A DNA stretch of 64,000 nucleotides from Pontibacter coccineus (GCF_030546575.1 NZ_JAUOTN010000004.1:124001-188000); one strand, 5' to 3'. Shown: positions 46,019 to 54,919, counted from the stretch's first letter. Numbers and translations are program-made. Notes: generated by a model not told the origin, from the sequence alone.

Positions 46019-47098
46019 TTACTTCCAATTTGTCTTCCCAAAATCATACTTTAGGCCAAGGCTGAACGATTTCGGTAGCTCCTCTAGAACCAACAGGTTG
46101 TTGATTTCTGCGTAAGCCGCCATTCTGGGCAATAGTTTCGATTCAAATCCAATACTAGGCCTAAAGCGGAGCGCAGACTTAAGCCCATTTTCATTATAGC
46201 CTTCTGCAGGATGGCTATAAGACATATAGGCAATATCCAAAAAGTGAACGAGCATGTAAGCGCTGAATTTTTCTGTTTTCTTAAACGCCATTTCATACCG
46301 CAAGCCCAAGCCATACATCTGTGCTTTCTCTTCCCCGAATCTGAAAGAAGAGTAATCCATGGACGCCTTAATAGAATGTCGGCTGTGCTTAGAGAAGTAA
46401 TATTGAAGACCAGCCTTATTTCCGTAGCCACGTGCTTCAATCGGAATGTCCTTGCTGAAGCCATACTTGCTGTATTGCGCAAAGAAAACCCAGTTCGGCT
46501 CTCTCTCGGTTTTCTTATCGCCCTGCCATTCGTAGCTAGCCTCTCCCTGGTTATATTCCCGAATTATCCTGGTCAGGCTATTCTCTCTCAAACTTGTCTT
46601 CTCCAACTGCTGCACAAGGTCCATGCGGTCATGCATCAGCGAGCTGAGCGTGCCGATGTACTTGTGGTCTTTCCGCAAATACTTTTTATCCCCCTGTTTT
46701 TCATATACGCTGTTATTCTCGAGTCTGTGCAGCGCATCATCCTTGGATACATAGTAGTATTCTGTTGAATTCTCTTCTCTCACGTAGACGGAAATTTTGG
46801 GCGACTCGATCAATACTTTCAGCACCAAAGTAGCACTGTCAGCATTCGTTTTATAGCGTTTTGCTATAAACTTCTCGCCGTTATCGAGCTTTATTTCCGT
46901 TACCTGATCTGCTGTGAATACCTGCCTGGTTCCCTGATCACCGGAGAAGCTGATCTCATTTGGCTGGTCGTAAAAATAAGTGACCGTTCCCGTCAGATTA
47001 TCTCCACTTTTCAGGATAATGGCCCCCTTTTGACTTTGGATCTGGGCATACAGCGCCGCCGGGAAGAATAGAAGAAAGAGTATAAGTTTGAGTTTCAT
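46019..47098 (-). CDS. Beta-barrel protein of a paralogous family, member 3
   Basis: A 359-aa protein with a signal peptide (LKLILFLLFFPAALYAQ). Its plan matches the genes at 32820 and 34259: GAIILKSGDNLTGTVTYF, FTADQVTEIKL, YYYVSKDDALHRLEN, a SSLMHDRMDLVQQLE motif, IIREYNQGE, and then a shorter barrel ending SFSLGLKYDFGKTNWK. The sequence is lower in G+C than its neighbours and the Cys pair (DC...NTC) of the other two members is missing. It interrupts the kynurenine genes. Function unknown. Confidence 0.7.
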   Translation of the reverse strand: MKLKLILFLLFFPAALYAQIQSQKGAIILKSGDNLTGTVTYFYDQPNEISFSGDQGTRQVFTADQVTEIKLDNGEKFIAKRYKTNADSATLVLKVLIESPKISVYVREENSTEYYYVSKDDALHRLENNSVYEKQGDKKYLRKDHKYIGTLSSLMHDRMDLVQQLEKTSLRENSLTRIIREYNQGEASYEWQGDKKTEREPNWVFFAQYSKYGFSKDIPIEARGYGNKAGLQYYFSKHSRHSIKASMDYSSFRFGEEKAQMYGLGLRYEMAFKKTEKFSAYMLVHFLDIAYMSYSHPAEGYNENGLKSALRFRPSIGFESKLLPRMAAYAEINNLLVLEELPKSFSLGLKYDFGKTNWK

Positions 47099-47126
47099 AA
47101 AAAAGGGGAAATTATAATTCGGGGAG

Positions 47127-47134
47127 CAAATATA
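47127..47134 (-). promoter_or_regulatory. -7 box of the beta-barrel gene, member 3
   Basis: CAAATATA on the forward strand reads TATATTTG on the reverse strand, an exact TAnnTTTG match about 29 bases before the ATG. No clear -33 partner. Confidence 0.5.
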
Positions 47135-47266
47135 ATTTAACCCCAGATATTTACACTATACCTTCCACACATCTTTTGTTATAAAGACGGCACACTGGAA
47201 ACATATGTAAATGAGGCGCTTGTTAGAGGTAGCCACGTACAGGCGGTACTAGAAAATAACTGCGAT

Positions 47267-48346
47267 TTATACCTTCGCCCTCGAAACAATCGCCGAGTCC
47301 TTCACAAAAAGACTCTTTTCCAGATTCAGCCATTCCAGGGCAGTACCGTGCAGCATGCGGTCTTTGGTGGCGCGGTCGTAAGGCATGGATTCGATCAGTT
47401 TGCCGGGCTCGAGTTCGCCTAGCGGGAAGGGGTAATCGGTGCCGAGGGCGATGCTGTTGGCACCCACCAGGTTCACGAGATAATCCAGTGCCATGGGATC
47501 GTGCACGAGCGAGTCGAAGTAGAACTTGCCCAGGTACTCGCGTGGGTTCACGTTGTTGTCGATGGCACACAGGTCGGGGCGCACCTCAAAACCGTGTGCG
47601 ATGCGGCCGATGGTAGCCGGAAAAGATCCTCCGCCATGGGCAAAGGCGACACGTAGCTTCGGCAGTTTTTCGAAGATACCACCGAATATCATGGAGCAGA
47701 TCGCCAGACTCGTTTCGGCAGGCATACCTACGAGCCAGGGCAGCCAGTACTTGCTCATCTTCTCCTTGCCATACATATCCCAGGGATGCACAAACACGGC
47801 TGCACCCAGCTCTTCGGCCGCCTGAAAAATCGGGAACAGTTCGGGCGCATCCAGATTCCAGTCATTGATGTGCGACCCGATCTGTATACCTGCCATACCC
47901 AGTTCTTTCATGCAGCGCTCCAGTTCTTTGATGGCTAATTCGGGGTCCTGCATCGGGATGGTACCGAGGCCGATGAAGCGGTCCGGGTAGTCGGCTACTA
48001 TACCGGCGATGTGGTCGTTGAGCATCCTGGACAGGTCGTAGGTATGCTCGGGCTTAGCCCAGTAATTAAACATGACGGGCACCGTGCTCAGCACCTGTAC
48101 GCCCACCTGGTGGTGACTGCACTCGTGCATGCGCACGTTGGGGTCCCAGCAATTATCCTGAATCTCGCGAAAGAACTTATCGTCCATCATCATGCGGGCG
48201 CAGCAGGGCTTGTGGTGCTCCAGCCTGACAAATCCGCCATAGCCATAGCGCTCACGCAGATCGGGCCACGTAGCGGGCAGGATGTGTGTGTGAATGTCAA
48301 TCTTGAACAGATTATGCTCGGTAGGTATAGGCTTCTGGTTTTGCAT
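47267..48346 (-). CDS. 2-amino-3-carboxymuconate-6-semialdehyde decarboxylase (ACMSD), amidohydrolase family
   Basis: A 359-aa metal-dependent decarboxylase that turns ACMS into 2-aminomuconate semialdehyde, drawing carbon away from quinolinate and NAD synthesis. The candidate zinc ligands all fall in place: His19 and His21 (DIHTHILP), His187 (FVHPWD), His237 (AFAHGGG) and Asp304 (LGTDYPFPLGE), the same spacing as known ACMSDs. It lies 92 bases after the 3-hydroxyanthranilate dioxygenase on the same strand, so the two are probably co-transcribed and perform consecutive steps. Confidence 0.93.
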   Translation of the reverse strand: MQNQKPIPTEHNLFKIDIHTHILPATWPDLRERYGYGGFVRLEHHKPCCARMMMDDKFFREIQDNCWDPNVRMHECSHHQVGVQVLSTVPVMFNYWAKPEHTYDLSRMLNDHIAGIVADYPDRFIGLGTIPMQDPELAIKELERCMKELGMAGIQIGSHINDWNLDAPELFPIFQAAEELGAAVFVHPWDMYGKEKMSKYWLPWLVGMPAETSLAICSMIFGGIFEKLPKLRVAFAHGGGSFPATIGRIAHGFEVRPDLCAIDNNVNPREYLGKFYFDSLVHDPMALDYLVNLVGANSIALGTDYPFPLGELEPGKLIESMPYDRATKDRMLHGTALEWLNLEKSLFVKDSAIVSRAKV

Positions 48347-48438
48347 GCTGGTAAACGGGCGAAAATGCGGCTATACGGTATACGGCCAAATCAGGCAATT
48401 CATCAAGATACACATTTTATAGATTCTACACCTATACC

Positions 48439-48966
48439 TTACGCAGGCTTCACCGGTGGCTGCAGCACCTCGCCGCACTTTTTGCAGGTACGCAACTCCT
48501 CATTATCCCAGAAGTTGCCCATGATCACCGGTAGTTGCTTTACGATGTCCGTTACTTCCGTGAAGTCCTCATGCAGCTTGTTGCCACAGTTCTCGCAGAA
48601 CCACATAAAACCGTCTTTCTCGCCTTCCTTGCGGTAGCGTTCGATCACCAGGCCGACGGTGTTGGCAGGGCGCTGCGGGGAGTGTGGCACTTTGGCGGGC
48701 AGCAGGAAGATCTCTCCTTCCCTGATCGGAATATCCACGGGCTTGCCGTCCTCGATGATCTTCAGCACAATATCGCCTTCCACCTGATAGAAGAATTCCT
48801 CGCTTTCGTCGTAGTGGTAGTCTTTGCGGGCGTTAGGGCCGCCCACCACCATCACAATAAAGTCATCGTTGCCTTTGTATACCTGTTGGTTGCCCACCGG
48901 TGGCTTGAGTAGGTGACGGTGCTCCTCTATCCACTGCTTGAAATTGAAAGCGCGCTGTATGGCCAT
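48439..48966 (-). CDS. nbaC: 3-hydroxyanthranilate 3,4-dioxygenase
   Basis: A 175-aa Fe(II) cupin that opens the ring of 3-hydroxyanthranilate to give ACMS. The active-site residues fall at the positions known for the bacterial enzyme: Arg47, His51, Glu57 and His95. The C-terminal rubredoxin-like site has two Cys pairs (CENC at 124-127 and CKKC at 161-164), a mark of bacterial and fungal forms. Cytoplasmic. First gene of a two-gene unit with ACMSD. It is divergent from the SDR/dehydrogenase genes. Confidence 0.96.
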   Translation of the reverse strand: MAIQRAFNFKQWIEEHRHLLKPPVGNQQVYKGNDDFIVMVVGGPNARKDYHYDESEEFFYQVEGDIVLKIIEDGKPVDIPIREGEIFLLPAKVPHSPQRPANTVGLVIERYRKEGEKDGFMWFCENCGNKLHEDFTEVTDIVKQLPVIMGNFWDNEELRTCKKCGEVLQPPVKPA

Positions 48967-49085
48967 AGTTCTATCGGATTAGGTTGATTTTTGAATGTAC
49001 GAAAAAGTATGTAGAAATGGTAGCTCAGGTATAACTCCGCCCCAGACTGCCGTGCAAGTTTAAAGCCTTTTACGTACATTTAAGC

Positions 49086-49874
49086 ATGAACTTAGACCTG
49101 ACCGATAAAAGAGCCATCGTTTGCGGCAGCACGCAAGGTATAGGCAAAGCCATCGCCATAGAGCTGGCCCAACTCGGCGCCAGCGTAACGCTGGTGGCCC
49201 GCAACGAAGCCAAGCTGCAGGAAGCAGCCCGGGAACTGGACAACAGCAAAGGCCAGCAACATGATTATCTGGTAGCCGATTTCAGTATGCCAGAAGAACT
49301 GGTGCAGCAACTACAGGTATACCTGCAGCAACACGAGCAGGTACACATCCTCGTCAACAACACCGGCGGCCCGGCTGGCGGACCGATTGTGAATGCGAAG
49401 CCCGAAGAGTTTCTGAGCGCCTTTAACATGCACCTGATCAACAACCATAACCTGGCGCAGGCAGTGATTCCGCTAATGAAAAAGGCAGGCTACGGCCGCA
49501 TTATCAACATTATCAGCACGTCGGTGAAACAGCCATTGCAGAACCTGGGCGTATCGAACACGATACGCGGCGCCGTGGCCAGTTGGGCCAAGACCATGGC
49601 TAACGAATTGGGGCAGTTCGGCATCACGGTGAACAACGTGCTCCCTGGCGCGACCCGCACCGGCCGGCTTGAGTCCATCATCGAAAACAAAGCGAAGAAA
49701 ACCGACAGCGCCGTAGATAAGGTGGAAGAAGAGATGATGGCTGAAATCCCGGCCCGCCGCTTCGCTGAACCCGAAGAAGTAGCGGCAGCCGCTGCGTTTC
49801 TGGCTACGCCCGCGGCGGCGTATATCAACGGTATCAATGTGCCGGTGGATGGTGGTAGGACGGGGAGCTTGTAA
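49086..49874 (+). CDS. Short-chain dehydrogenase/reductase
   Basis: A 262-aa classical SDR. It has the cofactor motif GSTQGIGKA near residues 14-22, NNTGGPAGG (a variant of NNAG) near 91-99, catalytic Ser in the IISTSVKQP region, and PGATRTGR after strand 6. The usual YxxxK Tyr is not in the expected YxAxK form; the region reads LGVSNTIRGAVASWAK, so Tyr is replaced and the activity may differ. SDRs of this type sit in many Bacteroidota kynurenine clusters, but their step is not established. Confidence 0.85.
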   Translation: MNLDLTDKRAIVCGSTQGIGKAIAIELAQLGASVTLVARNEAKLQEAARELDNSKGQQHDYLVADFSMPEELVQQLQVYLQQHEQVHILVNNTGGPAGGPIVNAKPEEFLSAFNMHLINNHNLAQAVIPLMKKAGYGRIINIISTSVKQPLQNLGVSNTIRGAVASWAKTMANELGQFGITVNNVLPGATRTGRLESIIENKAKKTDSAVDKVEEEMMAEIPARRFAEPEEVAAAAAFLATPAAAYINGINVPVDGGRTGSL

Positions 49875-49887
49875 GTAAGCACCTGAA

Positions 49888-50175
49888 ATGGCAACGCTTT
49901 TTGTAATGGTCTTCCTCAACTTATGCTTTGTGGCAACTCTGTTGAGCTTATCCAGATTTTATAAACTTAGATTAGAAGATTATCTTTTCAATCTGATATG
50001 CTTAAATCTGGTGGCCGCTCTGATGTATATCTGCAATTATTTTGACATACTCGTGGAGTATCCGATGTCAGCTAAGTACTTCGTGTCACTTGCAGTTGTT
50101 TACATTTTAGCGGAGCCTTTCAGAAAAGTCATCCTGAAGCAACTCAGGTTTACTATAGAGAAATTTAGGCGCTAA
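49888..50175 (+). CDS. Small membrane protein of unknown function, 95 aa
   Basis: A 95-aa protein with three hydrophobic segments (LFVMVFLNLCFVATLLSL, LFNLICLNLVAALMYIC, FVSLAVVYILAEPF) and a basic C-terminus (RKVILKQLRFTIEKFRR). It sits between the SDR (13-base gap) and the aldehyde dehydrogenase (28-base gap), so it would be co-transcribed. The DNA is poorer in G+C than either neighbour, so it may be a later insertion. No family recognised. Confidence 0.55.
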   Translation: MATLFVMVFLNLCFVATLLSLSRFYKLRLEDYLFNLICLNLVAALMYICNYFDILVEYPMSAKYFVSLAVVYILAEPFRKVILKQLRFTIEKFRR

Positions 50176-50203
50176 AAAATTATTCATTGTTAATTCCCTA
50201 GCT

Positions 50204-51649
50204 GTGCAACACATCCATAACTACATCGACGGCCAGTTGGTAATGCCTGTGGCAGGGCAGTACATCGACAACTACAACCCCGCTTTGGGCGAGGTGTACT
50301 CGCTTATACCTGACTCAGACGAGCAGGATGTGGAGCAGGCGGTACAGGCGGCTTTGAAAGCATTCACGGCCTGGTCGAACACGCCTGCCGAGAAGCGCGG
50401 ACAGATCCTGATGCGCATTGCCGACCTGATTGACCAGAACCTGGACACGTTGGCCGAAGCGGAATCGATAGACAATGGCAAGCCGCTAAAACTGGCGAAG
50501 TCGGTGGATATACCCAGAGCGAGTAGCAACATGCGCTTTTACGGCACTGCGATCCAGCATTTCGCTTCGGAGGCGCATTACATGGAGGGAACCGATGCTA
50601 TCAACTATACCGTGCGCCATCCGCATGGCGTGGTGGGCTGCATTTCGCCCTGGAACCTGCCGCTATACCTGTTTACCTGGAAAATAGCTCCTGCCCTGGC
50701 CGCTGGCAATTGCGTGGTGGCGAAACCTTCTGAGGTCACTCCTATGACGGCTTATATGCTGTCAGAAATCTGCATCGAAGCGGGCTTACCGGCAGGCGTG
50801 CTCAACATTGTGCATGGCTACGGCCACAAGGTAGGTGTGGCCATGACGGCGCATCCGAAAGTGCCGGTTATCTCTTTCACCGGCGGCACGGCCACCGGGC
50901 GCACCATCGCGGCCACGGCGGCCCCGATGTTCAAGAAGCTCTCACTGGAGCTGGGCGGCAAGAACCCAAATATCATCTTTGCCGACTGCGACTTCAACAA
51001 TGTCCTCCATACCTCCATTCACTCCTCCTTTGCCAACCAGGGACAGATCTGCCTCTGCGGCTCCCGCATTTTCATCGAGCGGCCGCTGTACGAGAAATTC
51101 CGCGACGCATTTGTAGAAAAAGTAAAGGCGATGCAGGTAGGTGACCCGATGGAAGAAAACTCGAAAATGGGCGCGGTGGTATCGGAACAGCACATGCAAA
51201 AAGTGCTGTCCTATATCGAACTCGCAAAGCAAGAGGGCGGCACCATCCTGACCGGCGGACACCAAGTGCAGGTAGAAGGACGCTGCCGGAACGGCTGGTT
51301 CATCGCCCCGACCATCATCGAAGGCCTCCCCTACAACTGCCGCACCAACACTGAGGAGATCTTCGGTCCGGTCGTTACGCTCACCCCTTTCGACACCGAA
51401 GAAGAGGTCATCCAATACGCCAACTGCACCGATTACGGCCTCTCCGCCACCATCTGGACACAGAACCTGCCGCGTGCGCACCGTGTCGCGCACCAGGTTC
51501 ATTCCGGCATCATCTGGGTCAACACCTGGCTCCTGCGTGATCTGAGAACTCCTTTCGGTGGCATGAAAAACTCGGGTGTAGGACGCGAGGGCGGTTTTGA
51601 GGCACTGCGTTTCTTTACAGAGCCACAGAATGTTTGTGTGAAGCTGTAG
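50204..51649 (+). CDS. Aldehyde dehydrogenase, 2-aminomuconic semialdehyde dehydrogenase type
   Basis: A 481-aa NAD(P)-dependent ALDH. Seen are SPWNLPLYLFTWK (Asn151), FTGGTATGR, the general base in SLELGGKNPN (Glu249) and the catalytic Cys283 in NQGQICLCGSR. The C-terminal WVNTWLLRDLRTPFGGMKNSGVGREGG is the form seen in ALDH8A1 and in bacterial aminomuconate/hydroxymuconate semialdehyde dehydrogenases. With ACMSD next door, the expected reaction is 2-aminomuconate semialdehyde to 2-aminomuconate. The start is a GTG; no ATG fits the N-terminus better. Confidence 0.92.
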   Translation: MQHIHNYIDGQLVMPVAGQYIDNYNPALGEVYSLIPDSDEQDVEQAVQAALKAFTAWSNTPAEKRGQILMRIADLIDQNLDTLAEAESIDNGKPLKLAKSVDIPRASSNMRFYGTAIQHFASEAHYMEGTDAINYTVRHPHGVVGCISPWNLPLYLFTWKIAPALAAGNCVVAKPSEVTPMTAYMLSEICIEAGLPAGVLNIVHGYGHKVGVAMTAHPKVPVISFTGGTATGRTIAATAAPMFKKLSLELGGKNPNIIFADCDFNNVLHTSIHSSFANQGQICLCGSRIFIERPLYEKFRDAFVEKVKAMQVGDPMEENSKMGAVVSEQHMQKVLSYIELAKQEGGTILTGGHQVQVEGRCRNGWFIAPTIIEGLPYNCRTNTEEIFGPVVTLTPFDTEEEVIQYANCTDYGLSATIWTQNLPRAHRVAHQVHSGIIWVNTWLLRDLRTPFGGMKNSGVGREGGFEALRFFTEPQNVCVKL

Positions 51650-51738
51650 GAAAGCTCTCTATACGTTGCATAGTACCTTCCTTACAGTTCGCCTAGCTCT
51701 AAAATCAGCAGTCTTTTACCTCTCCCTGCATTTATGCG

Positions 51739-51746
51739 TACTTTTG
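51739..51746 (+). promoter_or_regulatory. -7 box directly before the chloride-channel start
   Basis: TACTTTTG matches TAnnTTTG exactly and ends only 4 bases before the ATG at 51751. Transcription would begin at or after the A of that ATG, so the transcript would be leaderless or the true start lies downstream. Confidence 0.5.
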
Positions 51747-51750
51747 CAGG

Positions 51751-52341
51751 ATGGACTTTAAGAGAAGAAGACTGGCCGTTACGTTGCGGAACCAGATTAA
51801 CTATCCTTTACAGTTTAACCCATTTGTATTCAGCAAGATATTCCTGCTGTGGGTAGCTATTGGCATAATTGGGGGGATCATTGCAGGCATTTATTGGATG
51901 GTTCTGGAGGGGATGCTTCACTTTCTGGCACCTATACAGGGCTTGTTTGTTATTCCGCTCATGGCTGGGGCCGGCTTACTCGCCGGCCTTATCATCCACT
52001 ATCTCGGCGACCCCGGCGAGATGGACCTCATCGTGAACAACATCCGCTTCAAGGGCGGGCACCTGGAGCCCAAGAACAATCCCTCCATGATCTTGTCGTC
52101 ATGGTTGTGTATTGCAAGCGGCGGTAGTGCCGGCCCGGAGGCACCGTTGGTACAAGTGGTTGGCTCTACCGGCACCTGGATCGCGAAACAACTCAAAATA
52201 AGAGGGGAAGACCTCCGGTCTCTAACCATAGCAGGCATGGCTTCCGCTTTCACAGCACTCTTTGGCGCACCACTTGGAGGCACCCTGTTTGCTTTAGAAA
52301 TCCTTCACATAAGCATGTGGTGGAGTACTACCAGGCCCTGA
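51751..52341 (+). pseudogene. Voltage-gated chloride channel (ClC) family, N-terminal part of a frameshifted gene
   Basis: 196 codons covering the first half of a ClC protein. There are membrane helices near residues 28-50 and 62-84, the selectivity-type motif GGSAGPEAPLVQ (near 123-134), and the helix TIAGMASAFTALFGAPLGGTLFALEIL. The frame then runs into a stop after SMWWSTTRP, where a normal ClC would continue. The correct continuation is in another frame from 52311-52317 on. One missing base (or two extra) near 52309-52311 explains it. The frame of the second half also overlaps this one by 25 bases. It could be a true pseudogene, a sequencing error, or a split gene. Confidence 0.8.
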
Positions 52342-53021
52342 TACCTGCCTTTGTCGCCAGTTGCTCCAGCTATGTTGTTTTTATCCTGATCACGCACATT
52401 GGCATAGGGCCCACCTGGAACTTCCCCGTGTACGCGACTCCTGAATTAAACGACTTTTTCTACGCCATGCTCTATGCGCTGGCAGGTACTGCGGCGGGCT
52501 GGCTTTTTATTTTCACGGTGCGCCAGTGCAGGGCGCTCTTCAAAAAGTTCAGAGTCCCGATCTACGTGAAAATGGCCGTAGGAGGATTACTGATCGGCAT
52601 CATCGCCTACTATGTTCCGCTTTCGCGCTACTTCAGCCACGACGAGCTCAATGTGCTCCTGGCTGAGGAGTTTACACTCGGGTTTCTGCTCCTGCTATTG
52701 GTAGCAAAAATCCTTGCTATCAGCTTTACAGTTACTTCGGGTTGGCGGGGCGGATTTATTATTCCACTCTTCTTCGTGGGAGCTACTGTAGGCATGATCG
52801 TCAACCAGGCTTTCCCAGGACAGAACCTACCGCTTATCCTAATCAGCTGTATGGCGGCTATTAATGCCTGCGTCACCCGCACTCCTATCAGTACGATTAT
52901 TCTACTCGCAACGCTAACTGGCTTCCAGCACTTTATCCCGATCATGTTTGCAAGCCTCACCGGTTTTTTTCTGGCTCCTAAAACCCCACTGATCAATGCG
53001 CAGCTTGGTGTAAAAGAATAG
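52317..53021 (+). pseudogene. Voltage-gated chloride channel (ClC) family, C-terminal part of the frameshifted gene
   Basis: 234 codons continuing the ClC protein from VVEYYQALIPAFVAS. It holds several helices, the GWRGGFIIPLFFVGA motif (the GxFxP anion-binding element) and a last helix region with TRTPISTIILLATLTGF. The frame begins at a GTG with no Shine-Dalgarno site, so independent translation would rest on coupling with the first half. No CBS domains follow. If the frameshift is real, the pair probably does not make a working exchanger. Confidence 0.8.
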
Positions 53022-53101
53022 GTTGTTTTTAAATGCCTGCACGCGCCTATATGCCTTTAACGATTTAACACGTAAGTACTTAGAAACATTGGTTTAGGGG
53101 T

Positions 53102-53959
53102 TTGAAGAAAAATACCGGTTCCGGGCAATCCGCAGCTATCCTGACCAGCTTAGGTATAGCCGAGGCAGAATGGCGCGCGCAAGGTATAGCGCCGCAGACG
53201 CTGGTGGCCATTTACCACGATTTTATACAGCGCAAGTCGGAGCTACTGGAGATTGCGGCACAGACATCCCGAAGTCTGCAGTACCTGCCCGACGTACATG
53301 CCGTTAGGTATCGGGTGAAAGACCCGCTGCACCTGCTCCGCAAGATCATCCGCAAAAAAATGGAGTATCCTGACCGTACCATTGATGAGCACAACTACGT
53401 CGATTGGATTAATGATTTGGCTGGTGTGCGGGTGTTATATCTCTACAAGGCGTCCTGGCAGGATATTGGGCAGTTCATAAAAGACAGATGGGAGTTGAAG
53501 CGACCTCCAATCGCCTATATCGGTGCTGGAGAAGCCGATTTTGTTGCAGACGAATTCGCTGCTGCTGGCTGCGACATCAGGAGACATGATCATGGGTATA
53601 GGGCGGTGCACTTTGTGATTCGCACGCAGCCAAACCGACAACGTTATTTTGTGGAGATACAGCTGCGCACTCTTTTTGAAGAAGGCTGGAGCGAGATTGA
53701 CCATACCATCCGTTACCCGGACCAGAGCTGCAGCGCCACCGTTCGGGAGCTACTAACGATCCTTAACCGCCTGACTAGTCAGTCCGATCAGCTTGCTTCT
53801 TTTATCAGGGTAGTGTTTAACCTGATTTATACCTCAAATCAAATCCCTGAAGAAGAACGGTCAAAGCTATTTGCACAATTGCAGGCGCTTCCCATAAGCC
53901 AGGCAGAAAAACGTCGACTGCAGGAGCAAATCCAACGCATCCTGACGAAGGTATGGTAA
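53102..53959 (+). CDS. Stand-alone RelA/SpoT-domain protein (small alarmone synthetase-like)
   Basis: A 285-aa cytoplasmic protein with a RelA/SpoT nucleotidyltransferase domain (about 65-215) and no HD hydrolase or TGS domain. It has YRVKDPLHLLRKI, DLAGVRVLYLY (Asp105), HGYRAVHFVI (Tyr166), and EIQLRTLFEEGWSEIDH (Glu185) in place of the usual EIQxRT...LEHK. It would make (p)ppGpp or a related nucleotide from ATP. The helical C-terminus (EERSKLFAQLQALPISQAEK) could mediate oligomer formation. The start is a TTG. No antidote or hydrolase gene is adjacent. Confidence 0.85.
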   Translation: MKKNTGSGQSAAILTSLGIAEAEWRAQGIAPQTLVAIYHDFIQRKSELLEIAAQTSRSLQYLPDVHAVRYRVKDPLHLLRKIIRKKMEYPDRTIDEHNYVDWINDLAGVRVLYLYKASWQDIGQFIKDRWELKRPPIAYIGAGEADFVADEFAAAGCDIRRHDHGYRAVHFVIRTQPNRQRYFVEIQLRTLFEEGWSEIDHTIRYPDQSCSATVRELLTILNRLTSQSDQLASFIRVVFNLIYTSNQIPEEERSKLFAQLQALPISQAEKRRLQEQIQRILTKVW

Positions 53960-53978
53960 AGACTATACCTGACACGCG

Positions 53979-54779
53979 TTACTGCTTCTTGTTTGGCACC
54001 AGGTTGTGCACTACCAGTTTCCAGCCGCCGTCTATCGCTTTCCAGACTTTCAGGTAATAGCCTGTCTCTCCTTCTCCAACTTTGCCGCGGATATAGCTGC
54101 CGTAGGTATAGGCCATATCAGCTGCCGGCGAAATATCGTGCCCGAGTGTAGTATACAATATGTTTGAAGCTGGCTCTATGCTCAGCTTCTTATACCTGAA
54201 AGGGTACTGACCTGCCCCGTAAATCAGTGTTTCGTCGTGATAAGGCTGCACCCGCAGCACATCTTTTTGCAGTAAATCCTGCGCTGTTCCTTTACTTGCT
54301 TCAACGCCTGCCGTCGGCTTATAGGCTTCCGCCTTTATCTGAGCTACCGGATAAGAATTCCCCTGGTCGATGGCTACTTTCCACTGTCCGTCAGGCTGCT
54401 TTTTCCAGACCGATAGGTAAAAGCCTGCTCCTGTCGGCTGCTTATCCGTCGGGTTGGCTCTCACCTCGTAGGGTCCGGTGGTATAGCCCCAGTCCAGGGA
54501 GTTGGAGATATCGGCATACGCAGGGTACCACGAAAGTTTGGCGCTGCTTTCCGGCCGACTGCCATAGCCCTCTTTGCCATTCATCGGCTCAGGCAGGAAC
54601 ACAATCGCGTCGTCTGCCAAATACTCCAGGAAGGCAGCCCGTATACCTTTCTCAACAGAGGTTGATGCAAAGCTTATCTCGGCTTCCACCAGTTCAGCGA
54701 GCGCTTTATCACGGCTTTGGGCCAGGCTCTGAAAAGTGCATAGCATAAACGGAAGGGACAGGAAAAGTAGTTTTTTCAT
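53979..54779 (-). CDS. Secreted protein with two NTF2-like (DUF4440-type) domains
   Basis: A 266-aa protein with a signal peptide (LLFLSLPFMLCTFQSLAQ). The N-terminal half (about 23-145) has the DUF4440 pattern: LVEAEISFASTSVEKGIRAAFLEYLADDAIVF followed by YLSVWKKQPDGQWKVAIDQG. The C-terminal half repeats the beta part and ends GYYLKVWKAIDGGWKLVVHNLVP. NTF2-like folds serve as enzymes or binding domains; the role here is unknown. Confidence 0.82.
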   Translation of the reverse strand: MKKLLFLSLPFMLCTFQSLAQSRDKALAELVEAEISFASTSVEKGIRAAFLEYLADDAIVFLPEPMNGKEGYGSRPESSAKLSWYPAYADISNSLDWGYTTGPYEVRANPTDKQPTGAGFYLSVWKKQPDGQWKVAIDQGNSYPVAQIKAEAYKPTAGVEASKGTAQDLLQKDVLRVQPYHDETLIYGAGQYPFRYKKLSIEPASNILYTTLGHDISPAADMAYTYGSYIRGKVGEGETGYYLKVWKAIDGGWKLVVHNLVPNKKQ

Positions 54780-54885
54780 AGTGAACAGGTATAGCCTTCC
54801 TAAATTTAGCAGCTATCCGCTGTGCACTTGCAACTAGTCACTTATTTTATTGAGTGTTTCACTTAATAAAATTGCCTCTATGAAA

Positions 54886-54919
54886 CGAAAAGGCCCGCCA
54901 TTGCTGGCGGGCCTTTTCG
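54886..54919. terminator. Terminator of the S9 peptidase gene
   Basis: A perfect 15-bp stem CGAAAAGGCCCGCCA (54886-54900) pairs with 54905-54919, loop TTGC. It lies 19 bases past the peptidase stop on the reverse strand. Confidence 0.8.
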
